Below are positions 1 to 11,790 of a stretch of 64,000 nt of DNA, piece after piece. Each line of letters opens with the position of its first letter. Positions within the stretch are counted from its first letter, which is position 1. Source of the stretch: Muscardinus avellanarius (lineage: Eukaryota; Chordata; Mammalia; Rodentia; Gliridae); the NCBI GenBank assembly GCA_963383645.1, contig OY726566.1, positions 93,246,029-93,310,028 of the forward strand, read 5' to 3'. The translations under genes and the position numbers were made by a program. A model generated the notes under the pieces. That model saw only the letters and a program-made list of their open reading frames with translations, was not told where the DNA came from and did not search any database.

Positions 1-689
1 TAATTAGATCATGTAAAAATGTCAGCCCAAAATGATAGCAGTTATTTTGTCTTGAAGTATCACTAATATACCAAAGAAAAATATAGCTCATTCTCATTAA
101 AATCCCAGTAGAATTATTGCATATGCTATTTCAATGATTATAATAATTAGAATAAATTTCTTCTTACAACAGTGATTCTCTACTTTTTTATGCAGTAGCA
201 GAAAAAATATAAATACAACCAATAAGCAGAATATATTGTGAAGGAAATTTTTTAATCTAAGGAATAGAAATTCCTGCAAGGAATGCTTTCTCTATGATTC
301 ATTTCCCTCATTTTATTGATGTGAAATAGAAGGCTCAGAGGAGATCAGCATCTTACTTAATGTCATAACATTACTTGATTTTGAGTTTAGAAAAAAGTTT
401 GTTCTTGCAGTATCTGATTTTATAATCTATACTAACATGTATTTCATTATATTCCATTACATCATGTTGACTGATAAATTTAAGGAAAGACCTATATTCT
501 CCTTTATTAATTTATCATTTTTCTTGAATTGATTTGAACGCTATTTTTTTAGTTTTGTTTGCTATGTGAATTGATTAAAAACCAAAAGTAATAGGGAAAT
601 CTGAGTAGAACTCAAAGATACTTGAACTGGAATAATTGAATTTTGAGTGAAGTTATTTATAGACCCTTCTTAAGGAGTGTATAGTATAA
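1..689. other. AT-rich unique sequence, no gene seen
   Basis: No repeat family, splice-flanked open frame or other feature is recognisable in this AT-rich stretch. Confidence 0.5.
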
Positions 690-1190
690 AAATTTCCACT
701 TCTAGCAGTATGACAGGAACCCTCATCAATCTTATCACGAAAAACTAAAAATGCTGGATAAAATCTTTAATAATGCATTATATTGCTTTGATGAGCTGGC
801 AAAACAGTTAGGATTACTGGGAAAGAAAACAAAACAAGACAAGGGCTCCAGAGAGATATTAGAGGAAGCACTACAAAGCCAGTTTTCACCCCGAGGCCAT
901 TTGTCTAACCCAAATGAACTTGCAGGCCTTAGGAGGACAGGACCAAAGCACAAAGCGCAGGCTGACCCAGGGGAGGGGTCTGCTGAAACAAATCCCCCAC
1001 CTTGAAGCATGCTGGAGGGAGGAAGGATCCCTGAGGAATTCATAACTAGGCTCCTGGTCAAAGTAGATGTCCTCTGGATGGTGTGAGAAAGTTTCAAAGT
1101 GCAAATTTAATTCACAATGCGGGCAGTAGGGTGATAGTTGCAGAAGCTCTTGCAAGTATTTTCTGGTGCAAGCCATCTTCAAGCAGGCTT
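690..1190 (+). mobile_element. Probable old L1 fragment (5' non-coding part)
   Basis: The stretch resembles the noncoding 5' region of old mammalian L1 elements, with phrases such as AAAATGCTGGATAAAAT, GGGCTCCAGAGAG and GGAAGGATCCCTGAGGAATTC in the expected order. It is more GC-rich than its surroundings. Open frames of 84 to 120 codons on both strands arise from this repeat and are not genes. The assignment is from memory of the family and could be wrong. Confidence 0.4.
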
Positions 1191-1734
1191 AAAAACTGCT
1201 GCAGATAAATTGCTATGAAATCTAAGCTTATAAAATACACATGTATGTTATTCACACACAGGAAGAAGGAACAGAGGTGAAAGACAAAAAGAAACATCAG
1301 CAGAGACTTTGAATGTTGTAATTATCAGGCAGACAATACTGGCTTATTTCACAATATAACTTTAATGACCTTTTGACACAGTGACTCCTGCCTGTCATAT
1401 ATTTTCATATATTTCTAGCCTTATTTCAATCCTTAGTGGTTGTGTAATATACTAGTTTTATGTGTGTGTGTATGTGTGTATGTATTTGTATGATCATATA
1501 TTAAAGTGTACACTATCAATTACCTTTTTGCATTTTGATAATTTTAGCTTAATATATCATTCTGTGAAGAACATCATTACTGCCAAATCTTTAATTCTTC
1601 CTCCTCCTTTTCCTTCTTGCTCCTCCTCTTCCTGTTGTTATCATCATCATCATCGTCACCATCATCATCATCAATCATTTGGTTCTGCTGACTGAAACCA
1701 AGGGCATTATACTTCCAAGCTACACCCTCAGCAT
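1191..1734. other. Unique sequence with short GT and CAT tracts
   Basis: A short degenerate TG/TATG run lies near 1460-1490 and an imperfect CAT triplet tract at 1636-1677. The translated His run there is a microsatellite product, not a protein. Confidence 0.5.
1636..1677. repeat. (ATC)n microsatellite, imperfect
   Basis: About fourteen CAT/ATC triplets with a CGTCACC interruption. Confidence 0.85.
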
Positions 1735-1848
1735 CTTTTATTTTTTATTTTGGGGTTGCTGGAGCTGATCTCAAGCCTGCATTCTTTCTGTCTCAGTCCT
1801 CCAGCTCCCAGGATTACAGACATTCACCAGCCCTCCAGGCCCACTATT
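1735..1848 (-). mobile_element. Degraded B1-like SINE fragment
   Basis: The reverse-strand B1 signature TCTCAGTC..CCCAGGATTACAGACAT..CACC is visible; the tRNA-like tail is missing. Confidence 0.5.
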
Positions 1849-3469
1849 ATTTTTTATTAAGGTTGAAAGTAAATTCTTAAAATTATAATTTGGGGATCAA
1901 ACAAAATGTGAAATGTTAAAGCTGTAGCTCTGTGCTTTACAAAAGTCATGATTAATTGAATTGGAAATAAAAATTTTGAAAATGTATGTGATATAAGTAT
2001 GCTAAACAAATGTGAAGCAAATAAAATTGGCAAATTGTGTTAGTGGGTGGCTGCATTTGAACATGTTACACTTAGTGAAGGACAGTGATCAAGACTTAAG
2101 ACAGAGAAATCTTTTTCTCTATGACTGCTATCACTATTTCAATTGTAGATAAGTAGGAGGGGGCCATGTTTCCTGTGTTATCAAATAGAGTATTCCATTT
2201 GAGGTCAAACGAATATATGAACATTAGAGAATTTAAAGGTGGGCAGTGTGGATAGATTGAAAAATAATGAATATTTTTATTGCTTCCTGTACATATATAG
2301 TTAATTATACATTATCATCTCTTTATATAAATAGAAACCTTCTCATTTTCATTGTTGGTCGTTGCCTGGCTCATGTTTATTTGGCTTAGAAGACTAATTT
2401 TAATTTGATAAGACTATTGCTATAGTGCCTAGAAAGTTGATGTTGCCAATAAAACCTAAATAACGACTATGGGTGTGTTGATAAAGTTATTTAACGCCAC
2501 CTGTGCCTCAGTAATCCAGATGCTTCCAATGAGCCATGGAATAATGCTGTTTTTGTTCAGATGCCAGTACTGATTATCTTTGTTATTGAGCTGAATGAGA
2601 CCATGGTTTGCAACTTGTATTTTGACTCTAAATTTGTATTTAAAAATTCTACCATCACTCCTCTTAATCATTTAGGGTTCTTATACTTTTTACCTGTCAT
2701 GTTGATTCCTTCCCAATAACTCTTTCCAAACTTTCAGAATACTTAGGTTTCAGTACATCTCTAAGTGTGAAGACAAGAAAAGCATTTAAGAATACCGTTT
2801 CTTCCATATGAACTGGAATATTTATACAGTAACCATTTCCACCGAGCTCTATCATAGGCCATTCCATAGGCAAAATAAGACTGATGGCTTCAGTCTCTGC
2901 TCAGTTTGATGCTTCTCTGAATCACAAATCTATCACCCAACTGGCAAGTTAAAGACCCTGCTCACCAAACACACCTGTACATCAGCACTGAGACGAACTC
3001 ACCTGGTTAGAGAACTTCATTCCATTCTATCATCCTTCATGTCACACAAGCTTTAGTTTAGCAAGGAATCCTCAACAAGAGTAAAAAGCATACTGCAGTG
3101 TAAAACTTGAGTGAGGAGTGAAACCCCTGCTTTGATTGTGAGTTATGAAGTCGAGTTGGTACAGTGCAGATATCATAGAGAGTTCCCCAGTTGTGCCAGT
3201 TCCCAGATGCTCCTGGTGTGGCCATTGTTTGTCCCATCAGTAATGTTTCCTCTGTGATCCTTTAAAATACGTAGGGTCCCCCAGTCACCCCTGCTGCCAC
3301 ATACACATAAACACAGGAGGTGGTTGAAGAGCTGGGACTGGTGGGAAGGAATTCTTCTGGAGAACCAAATTCTCCTATTTTCTGTTTTCTGACTATTGCC
3401 CTCACCCCCAGCTGCTGCACAGCTACTTATGCAAAATCAGAAAGCAAAGTGAGTATTTGGATACAGCCT
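1849..3469. other. Unique sequence, no gene seen
   Basis: No open frame with splice signals and no familiar repeat. The reverse-strand frame at 2456-2671 is 71 codons and has no recognisable motif. Confidence 0.5.
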
Positions 3470-3765
3470 CTCTGGAAAACAACCTAGCTGTTTCTTAAAA
3501 AGTTAAACACAGACTTGTATACACAAGGAAATTGAAAACATACTTTCACACAAAAATGTGTACATGGATGTTTAGAACAACATTATTCATAAAAGCCCCA
3601 AACCAGAGATAGTCATTTATCAGCCAGTGAACATGTGATAAATTACATGTGATAGACATACTTTGGAATACTATTAAATCATGAAGTCACAAAGTACTGA
3701 TAAATGCTATAACATTAAACAAATGCTAAGTGAAAGAAACTAACATATGGCAAACAAGGCAGGGG
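3470..3765 (+). mobile_element. Old L1 fragment, 3' end of ORF2
   Basis: The text follows the L1M ORF2 3' end: TTTCTTAAAAAGTTAAACAC, then the noncanonical AACATTATTCATAAAAGCC, a one-base variant of CATTATTCATAATAGCC, then TGGAATACTATTAAAT and ATGCTAAGTGAAAGAAAC. It is interrupted and diverged, so it is a dead copy. Confidence 0.75.
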
Positions 3766-4416
3766 TCCCTATCATGAGAACTCTGAACTAGATATAACAA
3801 GGTAGCCGCTAAAATGTATTTTATAGATTCAAGATAATTAAAACTAGCTAAAGAGTGAAGAGAGAAGAAAGGATCAATGCAATCTCCCCATGCGGCCTTA
3901 AAATAAAGTGAGTTGGAAGATAATGTCACTAAGATGGGAAGATCCTCAAAGATGGTCAATTAAAATTCCCCTGTGCCTTATTGATCAACCACTTAAAAAT
4001 ATGCACGCTGTGACTGGATTTGTTGTAACTGGTCATATTTTACAGTCTTGTCCTTCATAGGGCATGCCATTTCAGTCTCCATTATAGAAACATCTGGGAC
4101 TGCTACTGATGGATCCTTCTTTGACTTATGCTCATGGAAGAGGGCCAGGTGAACACCTCCTATGAATGGCTTATGATGAACTATTATTAACCATAAAATT
4201 TATTGCTTCATTTTGCTTCGTCTTCATGTCATCCTGTCCTCCAAAACTACTTTTAATTTATTTGTTAAGAAGATAATTAAGGAAACATGTGTAGTTTTTT
4301 TTTCCTCTTTTGTTTTTATTAAACCAAGTGATCACCCTCAAAAAAATTTCAGATTATTATAAAATTTATTTGTTATTTAGAATATAATTAATTCTTGAAC
4401 TAGGAAGAGATAATAT
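3766..4416. other. Unique or unrecognised sequence
   Basis: The first part may be L1 3' untranslated sequence, but I cannot confirm it. No gene is seen. Confidence 0.4.
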
Positions 4417-4494
4417 CTTTCTTTCTCTTTCTATTCTTCTTCCTTACTAATCTCTTCTTTTCTTTTCTTTCCTTTTCTGTTCTTTTCTTTCTTG
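4417..4494. repeat. Pyrimidine-rich low-complexity tract
   Basis: Interrupted CTTT/TTCT repeats on the + strand, adjoining the ID-like element to its right. Confidence 0.7.
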
Positions 4495-4495
4495 T

Positions 4496-4585
4496 GGATC
4501 TAAAGATTGAACACAAGGGAAACAAAGTAATATTGTTCCCTGAATACTAGGAGCATGTTCTATCACTGAACAACATCTCTAGCCC
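4496..4585 (-). mobile_element. ID-like (tRNA-derived) SINE, diverged
   Basis: Read on the reverse strand it begins GGGCTAGAGATGTTGTTCAGTG and follows the ID internal-promoter pattern. The adjoining pyrimidine tract would be its purine-rich tail. Confidence 0.55.
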
Positions 4586-4826
4586 TATTTATAATGATCA
4601 TTTCATCATATGGAACTAAAAATCTAGGAGAGATGGTTTTACTTCGGACAAAATTCAGATGAGTCATTTGCTTTCTAGCAGTTAGTTTACATGGAAATTT
4701 CCAACAGATGTACAATACTACACATATATACTGTGCAGTTCTTTTTGTGTGAAACATATAATGCATGTTCTTCTCACAATAGCCCCATTATTATGCAGTT
4801 CTTGATTTAGATGCTTTTTTTTTTTA

Positions 4827-4858
4827 TTACCCTCCACCTGTCAGCAGGTGGAGGGTAA
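4827..4858. repeat. Perfect 14-bp inverted repeat with 4-nt loop
   Basis: Left arm TTACCCTCCACCTG, loop TCAG, right arm CAGGTGGAGGGTAA. It is preceded by a run of T and followed by a G-rich stretch. It could extrude as a cruciform or fold as an RNA hairpin. Confidence 0.9.
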
Positions 4859-5097
4859 GGGGAGGTGGAGGGGGCGCATCATTTTTTTCTGCCTTCTAGT
4901 CCGCAGAAATGGGAAATGGGAACTTCTAGTTCTTGCTTTTGGGACTGTAGATGAGGAGAAAGTGACTTCTGGCCACAATTGGACCACTCAATCTGTTCCC
5001 AAGGGCTAAATGAGAAATGTGTTCATGTGTGCCTCTACCATCTTGGACTGTATTAAGATATAAGACTACAATGCACCAACAGAAAATTTAAAAAAAA
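4859..5097 (+). mobile_element. L1 3' untranslated tail, lineage-type
   Basis: It ends TGTGTGCCTCTACCATCTTGG, then ACTACAATGCACCAACAG and an A-rich tail. The same ending recurs at 47.6, 56.2 and 57.4 kb and inverted at 34.9 kb, where L1 sequence is attached. Confidence 0.5.
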
Positions 5098-5456
5098 GAA
5101 AATGGTTTCTCTTGAGCTTCACTTCTGTTTTTAATCAGACTTTTTGTGTATTGGCTTGAATGACCAACTGCTATATTTAGTGTTGATTCTGTGGGAAAAA
5201 ATGTGTTTTATGTGTAATAAACAGCAAATCCATGATTTGATTCTAGATTGGAATTCCCCTGTCTTACTGTCATTGATATCACTTTAGTCGACTTCTTAGT
5301 TTCTTGAAAACATAAAATATTACACAAATAACAGAGTGCTAACATAGTTGAAAAAATCTTTAGAGAAGCTAAACCAAAATTTGAATAGTAACCCTATCAT
5401 GTTTGACCTGGAGGTCTGTACCTTTCCTCCTTGTCTCTCACCATAAGCTACCATGT
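5098..5456. other. Unique sequence, no gene seen
   Basis: No recognised repeat or coding signal. Confidence 0.5.
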
Positions 5457-5670
5457 CTGTTGTTGTTGTTGTTGTTGTACTAGAGATTGAACCTAAAAGC
5501 ATTCTACCCCCAAGCCACATCCCCACCCCTTATATTTTTTTGTTTTGAAACAAGGTCTCTCTAAGTTGCTGAGGGTCTTCCTAAGTTGCTGAGTCTAGCT
5601 TCGAACCTACAGTTCTCTTGCCTCAGCCTCCCAAGTGCTGGGATTATAGGCATGTGTCTCCAGGCTCAGC
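5457..5670 (-). mobile_element. B1-ID composite SINE, reverse strand
   Basis: The tRNA-like part (ACTAGAGATTGAACC..AAGCCACATCCCC) is followed by the linker TTTTGTTTTGAAACA and the B1 part (CCTCAGCCTCCCAAGTGCTG). The A-rich tail has become a (GTT)n tract at 5457-5478. Confidence 0.9.
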
Positions 5671-6164
5671 TTGCCATCTCTTTATCTCTGTTTGATAATA
5701 CTCGTACTCTGTTTAATATGATTAGAATCAAAACTGATATTTTATGCAAATTGCCCAGAAAAAAATTTTCTTTCCTAGCTGGTGTTTGATAAATATGAAT
5801 CCTTTCCCCACTTTTTGCTTCTTCCTACATATTTAGGATAATATTTGGCACCTATTTTAATTATGCAGTATACATTAGAGCTAACCAAGAATAAGACAGA
5901 GTTGAGCAATGGACTATTTATAAGGCATTTATTTGATTTATATGAGTATAACTGTTTTATTTGGGGATTATCCTCTGTAAATTTTATTTTAATGGATATT
6001 CCTTTTCATCCTTTATTAAAACATTGATTCCCCACTGAACATATTTTGTATCAAAACCATTGCTGTTTTTACTCCCCCCACCCCCCTTAGGTGGTTTGTA
6101 GTTAAATCACTTGGTCTAGAAAAGGCATTGCTTACTTAGTTTTTTTTTAATTTGTTCATTTGTT
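5671..6164. other. Unique sequence, no gene seen
   Basis: AT-rich. A C-run sits near 6072-6086. No coding evidence. Confidence 0.5.
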
Positions 6165-6285
6165 TATTCATGTACTCAGTAAATATTTACTTGAGTGCTT
6201 ATTCTTTACTAGATACTCTTCCAGGCACAAGGGATGAACAAAACAGAATTGTAGCTGGTAATTATGCGCTGGGTATAAACTGAGT
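6165..6285 (-). mobile_element. L2 3'-end fragment
   Basis: It matches the antisense L2 ending pattern: AGTAAATATTTACTTGAGTG, CCAGGCACAAGGGATGAACA, AAACAGA. Confidence 0.6.
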
Positions 6286-6933
6286 CCAGAAGATGCTTCT
6301 TTCCTCGAAGGCCTCATTGCCTGATGGCTCTTCCCAGGTCCTGTAGCAATTGACCTTTGAACACAGCAGTATCATCACCAGTCATAACTTGCTTGACTCT
6401 ACTGTAATAAGAAACCATTTTAGAATTACGATAAGATTTTACATTTACTTTCTTCTTGACTTAGCACCATTGTCCACGCTCATATATAGACAAATCCTTG
6501 GGACAAGTTTAGTGGCTATGATAACAATAGTAATTAAGATACAATGATGATTTATGTTTTAAAAACAGGCACATGTTAAATAGCATAATATAAAAATCAA
6601 CCAGACAAGATGACAACTCTGGATTCAGGGAAGTCACCGAACATTCAGCTGGCTCCTCCAGCCAATTAATGACCCTATTTATTGGTGCAATTAGGAATTC
6701 CATTTTTATTATAGTATATGCATTCTAGTATATATCTGAAGCAAAATATTTGCTGTGAAAGAATTCACTTTCACGGTGTCTCTTTTCTATTGGAAAAAGC
6801 CAATTTTAAATCAAGAACACCTTAGAAGTGTCAGACGGAGCATGCTCTTTTTTGTAGTCTAATGAAAGTCACCAACATATTCTACAATATTTTTATTTAA
6901 GTACTTGTCATAGTTTATAACGTTAACATCTGA
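6286..6933. other. Unique sequence, no gene seen
   Basis: No repeat or exon is recognised. Overlapping 64-65-codon frames on the two strands at 6350-6703 lack any motif. Confidence 0.5.
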
Positions 6934-7188
6934 TCTGGGTATGGTGTTGCACACTTGTAATCTCATTTCTTGGGAAGTTGAGACAGGAGGATTATAGGTT
7001 AGTGGACAACCTCAACAGCTTTAGTTAGGCTTTTTACAACTTAGTGAGATACTATTTCAAAATAAAAAATAAAAAATAGGTCTGGGAGTATATTTTAGGC
7101 ATAGAATTCCCCTGGGCTCAATCCCCAGTTCTACCCAAAATAAAAAATAAATAAGTAGGTAAATAAATAAATAAATAAATAAATAAAT
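6934..7188 (+). mobile_element. B1-ID composite SINE with (TAAA)n tail
   Basis: B1 head (GGTGTTGCACACTTGTAATC), A-rich linker, then the tRNA-like part ending CTCAATCCCCAGTTC. The tail has expanded into TAAA repeats at about 7139-7188. Confidence 0.9.
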
Positions 7189-7554
7189 GTAGGTTATCAC
7201 CTATACACTTGCTATTGATTAGTTTAAATTGAAAAATTAAGAGTAGAGAAAGGCTTATTTCACTCTCGTGCTGTATTCACAGCAATTTTCCCAATCTGTC
7301 ACCTGCAGTAATACTGCCTCAAAAATAACAGACATGTTTTATTCATTTGCTGTAAGTTAGTCTCATTAATAATATTGACTGAGATCCCTAAAAAAACACC
7401 ATTTCTGTGAATTTGGGAATTTAGAGCTTTTTTTTTCCCTTAGCTTACATTTCAATGATGTGTGTGTTTGCGTGCGCATGTGTAAAATCAGATCCTTAAG
7501 TGTTTGATAATTCTGAAAATTAGATGACCATTTATTTGAGATATGGTAGATACT
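7189..7554. other. Unique sequence, no gene seen
   Basis: No coding evidence; a short TGTGTGTTTGCGTGCGCATG run occurs near 7460. Confidence 0.5.
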
Positions 7555-7770
7555 GAACAATGTGCCAGATGCCCTTGTTCATTTTATCTCACTTAAACAT
7601 CACGACAGATCTTTGAGTTTATTGCAATCCGTATTTTATAAATGGCAAAGCCAAGGCTCCGGGAATTTGCTTTTATCACACTTCTACTAATAATAAATAG
7701 AAGACCCAGAACCTGACATAAGGTCTTACTGATTCCTCCCTCTGTGCCATGCTGAGTTCAGTGAGAACAT
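7555..7770 (-). mobile_element. MIR fragment, reverse strand
   Basis: It shows the antisense MIR layout: TTCATTTTATCTCACTTAAACA, then TTTTATAAATGGCAAAGCCA, then AGACCCAGAACC.. and CTGTGCCATGCTG. Confidence 0.65.
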
Positions 7771-8477
7771 TTGTTTCCATTTCATTCTGAGGCTTTGGTT
7801 TTCTATTTGTTTTATTAAGATGACTATATTCATTATCAGTGACAGTAAATCCTCACTGGGGAGAATCAAGGGATAAATTAATTTTAATACTAATTTCTTA
7901 AAAGCAAATGAATTCTAAAGGAAGGGACCAGCTTGCCTCCAACTTGCTGTCACACCACAGCCATCAGGTGGCCCTGGTGCTGGTTGCTGGTCACATGGGA
8001 GGGCCTGTCAAACCTGCCCTCCTCATTGATGCAAACAGGAAATCCGACTGGGATGTTTCTTGCCTTCCTTGGCATTGTGTATTCTACTATTGTCACTTTC
8101 CTTTTCACTCCAACCATCTATCATCATTCAAGATTTTCCTCCGGTGCCTATCACCTGGCCTCCACAGCTGAGATTAGACTGTAAGCATAATGAATGGAGA
8201 GATGTCCCTGCTCACTCAGTGCTCTTGTTGGCATCGACAATGAGCTGTGCTCCTTTATGTTATGACAGCAGTTCCCAGGGTGTTTGATTATAGGAAGGCA
8301 CACCAGGAGAGGTGTGCTTGTTTCTCAACCAGAATACTGAAATGTTAGACTTGACCTCAGAGGGTAGAGACTCACAGACCTTATGATCTTTGACCATAGC
8401 CTTTACTTTGAGTTTTGACAATTTTATTTTCAAGACTATTTTCTTGGTTTGGTGCCTTTTGTTGATAATTTGGTGTT
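7771..8477. other. Unrecognised sequence with overlapping small frames
   Basis: Three + strand frames of 75-87 codons overlap here (7908-8287). They lie in different frames, with no splice sites, domain or signal that favours any one. I treat them as chance. Confidence 0.5.
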
Positions 8478-8660
8478 GTAGTCCATTGCTTGCTGCTACA
8501 ATAGACTACTGCAGACTGAGTAGTCTATAATGAATAGAAATTTATTAGCTTCTAGTTCTGGAGGATGGTAAGGCCAAGATCAAGGGCAGTGTGGCCTTTT
8601 GCTATATTGTACCATCCCGGAGCAGCAAAGAGAAGGCAAGAGAAAGAAAGGGCTCAAACA
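8478..8660 (-). mobile_element. ERVL-MaLR LTR fragment, reverse strand
   Basis: It follows the antisense MaLR LTR end: TTGCTGCTACAATAGACTAC, AATAGAAATTTATTAGC and TTCTGGAGGATGGTAAGGCC. It is truncated by the SINE to its right. Confidence 0.7.
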
Positions 8661-8671
8661 CAGCTGGGTAG

Positions 8672-8866
8672 GGGGGGCAGGGTAACTAAGGCTTGAACCC
8701 AGGGATGTTCCACCACTGAGCTACACCCCCAGCCTTTTGTATTTTTTGTTCTGAAACAGGGTCTCACCAGTTTACCGAGAGTGTTATTAAATTGGTTTGG
8801 CCCCGCAATCCTCCTGTCTCAGCTTTCCAAGTACTGGGATTATAAGTGTGTGTCAAATTTCACCAT
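8672..8866 (-). mobile_element. B1-ID composite SINE, reverse strand
   Basis: Reverse-strand tRNA-like part (CTTGAACCCAGGGATG..GAGCTACACCCCCAGCC), linker, and a diverged B1 part ending TACTGGGATTATAAGTGTG. Confidence 0.85.
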
Positions 8867-9529
8867 TTATAACCAACTTACTTCAAGGAGAATAGCTTTA
8901 ATCTATTCATGAGGGCCGTGTGGCTGAATGCTACCTCCCAACACAGTGGAATTAGAGATTCAGTTTCTAAAACATGCTTTTTGATGGACACATTCATAGC
9001 ATTTAATAAGTTGGATTTGGCTATGTGGTCAGTGAAGAGGAAATCATAAAAACGCAGGGTAGCTGGCACTTGGTAATGGATCTGGACATTAGTCTCCGTA
9101 GGTGGAATTTTTGCTAGGGATTAAAGTGGGAGAGGAGTTTCTCTTTTTATGTTTCTGCCCTAACTTTACTTTTTGTTTAGCTTAATACCATTTTGAATCA
9201 CTAATTATCGTTCTACGGCTAGGAGGGCTTTCAACCAAATAAAACTATATTTTTATCTAGCTTCATGCACTTAATTTTCATGGCCAAAATTTTCTCACAC
9301 TGACATTTCTAGTAGCTCCCATGCTATATTTTTGGTATTGTGTCTTTTATTATTTTCATTCCTTATTTGATTGCCATCCACATGTACTTGTTAAGCACAC
9401 TGGCTACTCTAAGGCTTTGGGGAGACAGAGGTCATTGCTTGCATTTGTTAGGGTTTTTGGCAGCTTACAAAGGACTCTGACATACTTTCTCATCTAATTC
9501 TAATAACATTTTTCCCAGATAGGTCTCTG
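8867..9529. other. Unique sequence, no gene seen
   Basis: No coding evidence or recognised repeat. Confidence 0.5.
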
Positions 9530-9660
9530 TTCCTCCATTCATCCAGCCAATGTATATTTATGCAACCACTCTCTAGAAAGTTATATTCCTGGTGGGGAAA
9601 AAGTTATATAAGCATTAAAAACACATAACAATGTTAGAAGTGACCTATGTTAAGGTTTAT
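9530..9660 (-). mobile_element. Possible L2 3'-end fragment
   Basis: CCATTCATCCAGCCAATGTAT followed by TTATATTCCTGG resembles a diverged antisense L2 end. Confidence 0.4.
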
Positions 9661-10232
9661 ATGGGCTGTTTTATGTTGTAACTGTTATTAGAATTGTGCT
9701 CTTATGGAGAAAGCATTTGCCATGTGACTAGACACAGGGCCATAAGGAATGGTAGGAGGGGAGACAGCCATCCAGATGGGGACCCAGTGTGGCCACGCAT
9801 ACAGGTGGCCAGGCAAGCAATGCAACCATTGAGCTGCATTACAGGATTGGCTTGACTGTGATAAAGTTTATCGGGTCTGAATTTAATTATTGAGTACCTG
9901 AAATTGTACCTCTTCAGGATATTTAGAAATGACTGGAAATCGCCTAAATCATAAATATTCCATAAAGATTCATTCCGATTGAGTAGAACAACACATTATT
10001 TTTTGTATTTATCTCATAGAAACTCATGTCATTCTTGAAGTGCAGAATATGTAACCTGCTTTCTTCTCTACACATCTATCTCCTTGGTGATTCGATTCTG
10101 ATTAGATTTTACTATCTGAGGAGGAGAGCTGCTGATAAAAAAAAAAGACATAATTATTGTGGGATTTTTTTTCCCCATTTTTAAGCATACTCTGTGACCC
10201 TTTGCAGAAAATTTTGATTAAAGAAGTAGTGT
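9661..10232. other. Unique sequence, no gene seen
   Basis: No coding evidence. Part may extend the L2 relic to its left. Confidence 0.4.
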
Positions 10233-10302
10233 TTGGGCTGAGTCTTGGGAGGCCATGCTTAGGCCCATGCTCTCCCACTGAGCCACACTCCCAGTCCCTG
10301 TC
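10233..10302 (-). mobile_element. ID-like SINE fragment, reverse strand
   Basis: Read on the reverse strand it begins GGACTGGGAGTGTGGCTCAG and shows the ID A-box pattern. No B1 part is attached. Confidence 0.65.
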
Positions 10303-10399
10303 TTAGTCTTAATGCTCTCATTTTAATTTCCCTTCAATTGCAGAAATTGACAGGACATTGATATCTCTGCAGATACGTTATTGCAGGATGGATTTCATT

Positions 10400-10474
10400 T
10401 ATGCTAGGGATGTGACTCAGTGGTAGAGCACTTGCTTCACATGCATACGTCTCTGGATTTGATACCCAGGAATG
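10400..10474 (+). mobile_element. ID element (tRNA-derived SINE)
   Basis: The sequence GTGACTCAGTGGTAGAGCAC followed by TTTGATACCCAGGAATG carries the A- and B-box pattern of ID elements. The tail is the alternating CA/CG tract immediately downstream. It is not a functional tRNA gene. Confidence 0.85.
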
Positions 10475-10530
10475 AACACACACACGCACGCACGCACGCG
10501 CGCACGCACGCGCTCGCATGCGCACAAACA
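10475..10530. repeat. Alternating CA/CG tract, Z-DNA prone
   Basis: CACACG..CGCACGCACG alternates purine and pyrimidine without a break for about 38 bp before a CTC interruption. Confidence 0.85.
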
Positions 10531-11024
10531 CGAGCTTTGACTTCTAATTAAGAGCAATACATGCCCTTCTCTTTTCTGTTGCTCTGAAGAAAAACTATTC
10601 TCTGATTTGTTGCTGGAAACAACTGATCCAAATGGTATTTGTCTAGACTCTGATGCCTCTGGGAAATCTTGATCCAGAGTATGGATTTCTGAAGTTTCAC
10701 ATGTTTTTATCAATCTCTAAAGTGCCTCAAATGACCATTAAGATAGATAATAAACCGAGGGAGATTTGTTTATATCTGGTAACATGCAGAGAACTATAGT
10801 CAGAAAGGAAAGGTTTCATGTAGAAGAAAGGAATGTAATAATATGAGTGTAGATTGCTAGGGTTTGGAAGAAACTAAATAGCATCTATCTTTCTTCTCAG
10901 CATTCTGAATGTTTTGAGAAGTAACCTAAGATAGACGGAAAGTGAAATACCATGTTTCATATTATAGAAGGTGCTAAGTTACTGCATTCTTTTTCTGACA
11001 AGGCAGACCTTTATAGCTATGTTC
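10531..11024. other. Unique sequence, no gene seen
   Basis: No coding evidence. Confidence 0.5.
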
Positions 11025-11067
11025 TTCTTTCTTCTTTAATCTCTCTCTTTCTCTCCTCTTTTTCTTT

Positions 11068-11160
11068 TTCTTTCTTTCACTTGAAGTACTTTGGATTGAA
11101 CGCAGGGACTCACCACATACTACCCGTGAGTTATACAACTGAGCCATACCCCCAAGACAA
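11068..11160 (-). mobile_element. ID-like SINE, reverse strand
   Basis: AGTACTTTGGATTGAACGCA..CTGAGCCATACCCCCAAG is a reverse-strand ID body. The pyrimidine-rich run at 11024-11067 would be its tail. Confidence 0.75.
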
Positions 11161-11790
11161 CATAAAAGTTATACTTATACCAGACAATACATGACTATCT
11201 ACAGACAGTTGATGGTTTTCAGAGTGAAATCTGAGGCATGCTAAGGAATTACTTTACTTCCCTATAGTAGATACAAGTAGAAAGTAGCTAGGGATTACAA
11301 TAATTAAATTTCATTTTAAAACCAGAAGGAAGATGAAGAAGGGTAGAAGCATTTCTCTCAATATCCAAAGTTAAACACCTTTTCATACTCTAACTAACCT
11401 CTTTGAAAGTAGGAAGCCTCTTATAGCATTGTTATCCATGTGGCTGGCCACCATTGGAAAACTGTTTTGATGTTCCTATAGATGAGTTTAGTCGTGATTT
11501 CTTGCACCATGACCCTTGAGTGCTTTATTTCAGTAACCAGTTAATGGTGATTTGAGGAAATAATGAGTCCTGATAGGTAAACCTTCTATTTACATATCAC
11601 CAAGCATGATGGGTATTAGCAGCTTGGAATAAAGTATTGTCGGAAGCCTGGATCACTTCTTTAAGAAATCAGCACTGTTGGTGACACAGGATGACATTGT
11701 TTAGGAAACAGGGACATTGGCAACTCTGAGTCACCATCCTTCAGAAGAACTAGACTTTGAATATGATATACTTTTAAGTATGCATTGACA
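11161..11790. other. Unique sequence, no gene seen
   Basis: No coding evidence. Confidence 0.5.

Noticed and set aside
751..1005. 84-codon + strand frame, opposed by 98- and 120-codon reverse frames
   Set aside because: The segment resembles L1 noncoding sequence, and overlapping frames on both strands argue against coding.
10400..10474. tRNA gene
   Set aside because: A- and B-box text is present, but the sequence matches an ID retroposon and cannot form a proper cloverleaf acceptor stem; the same holds for the tRNA-like parts of the other SINEs.
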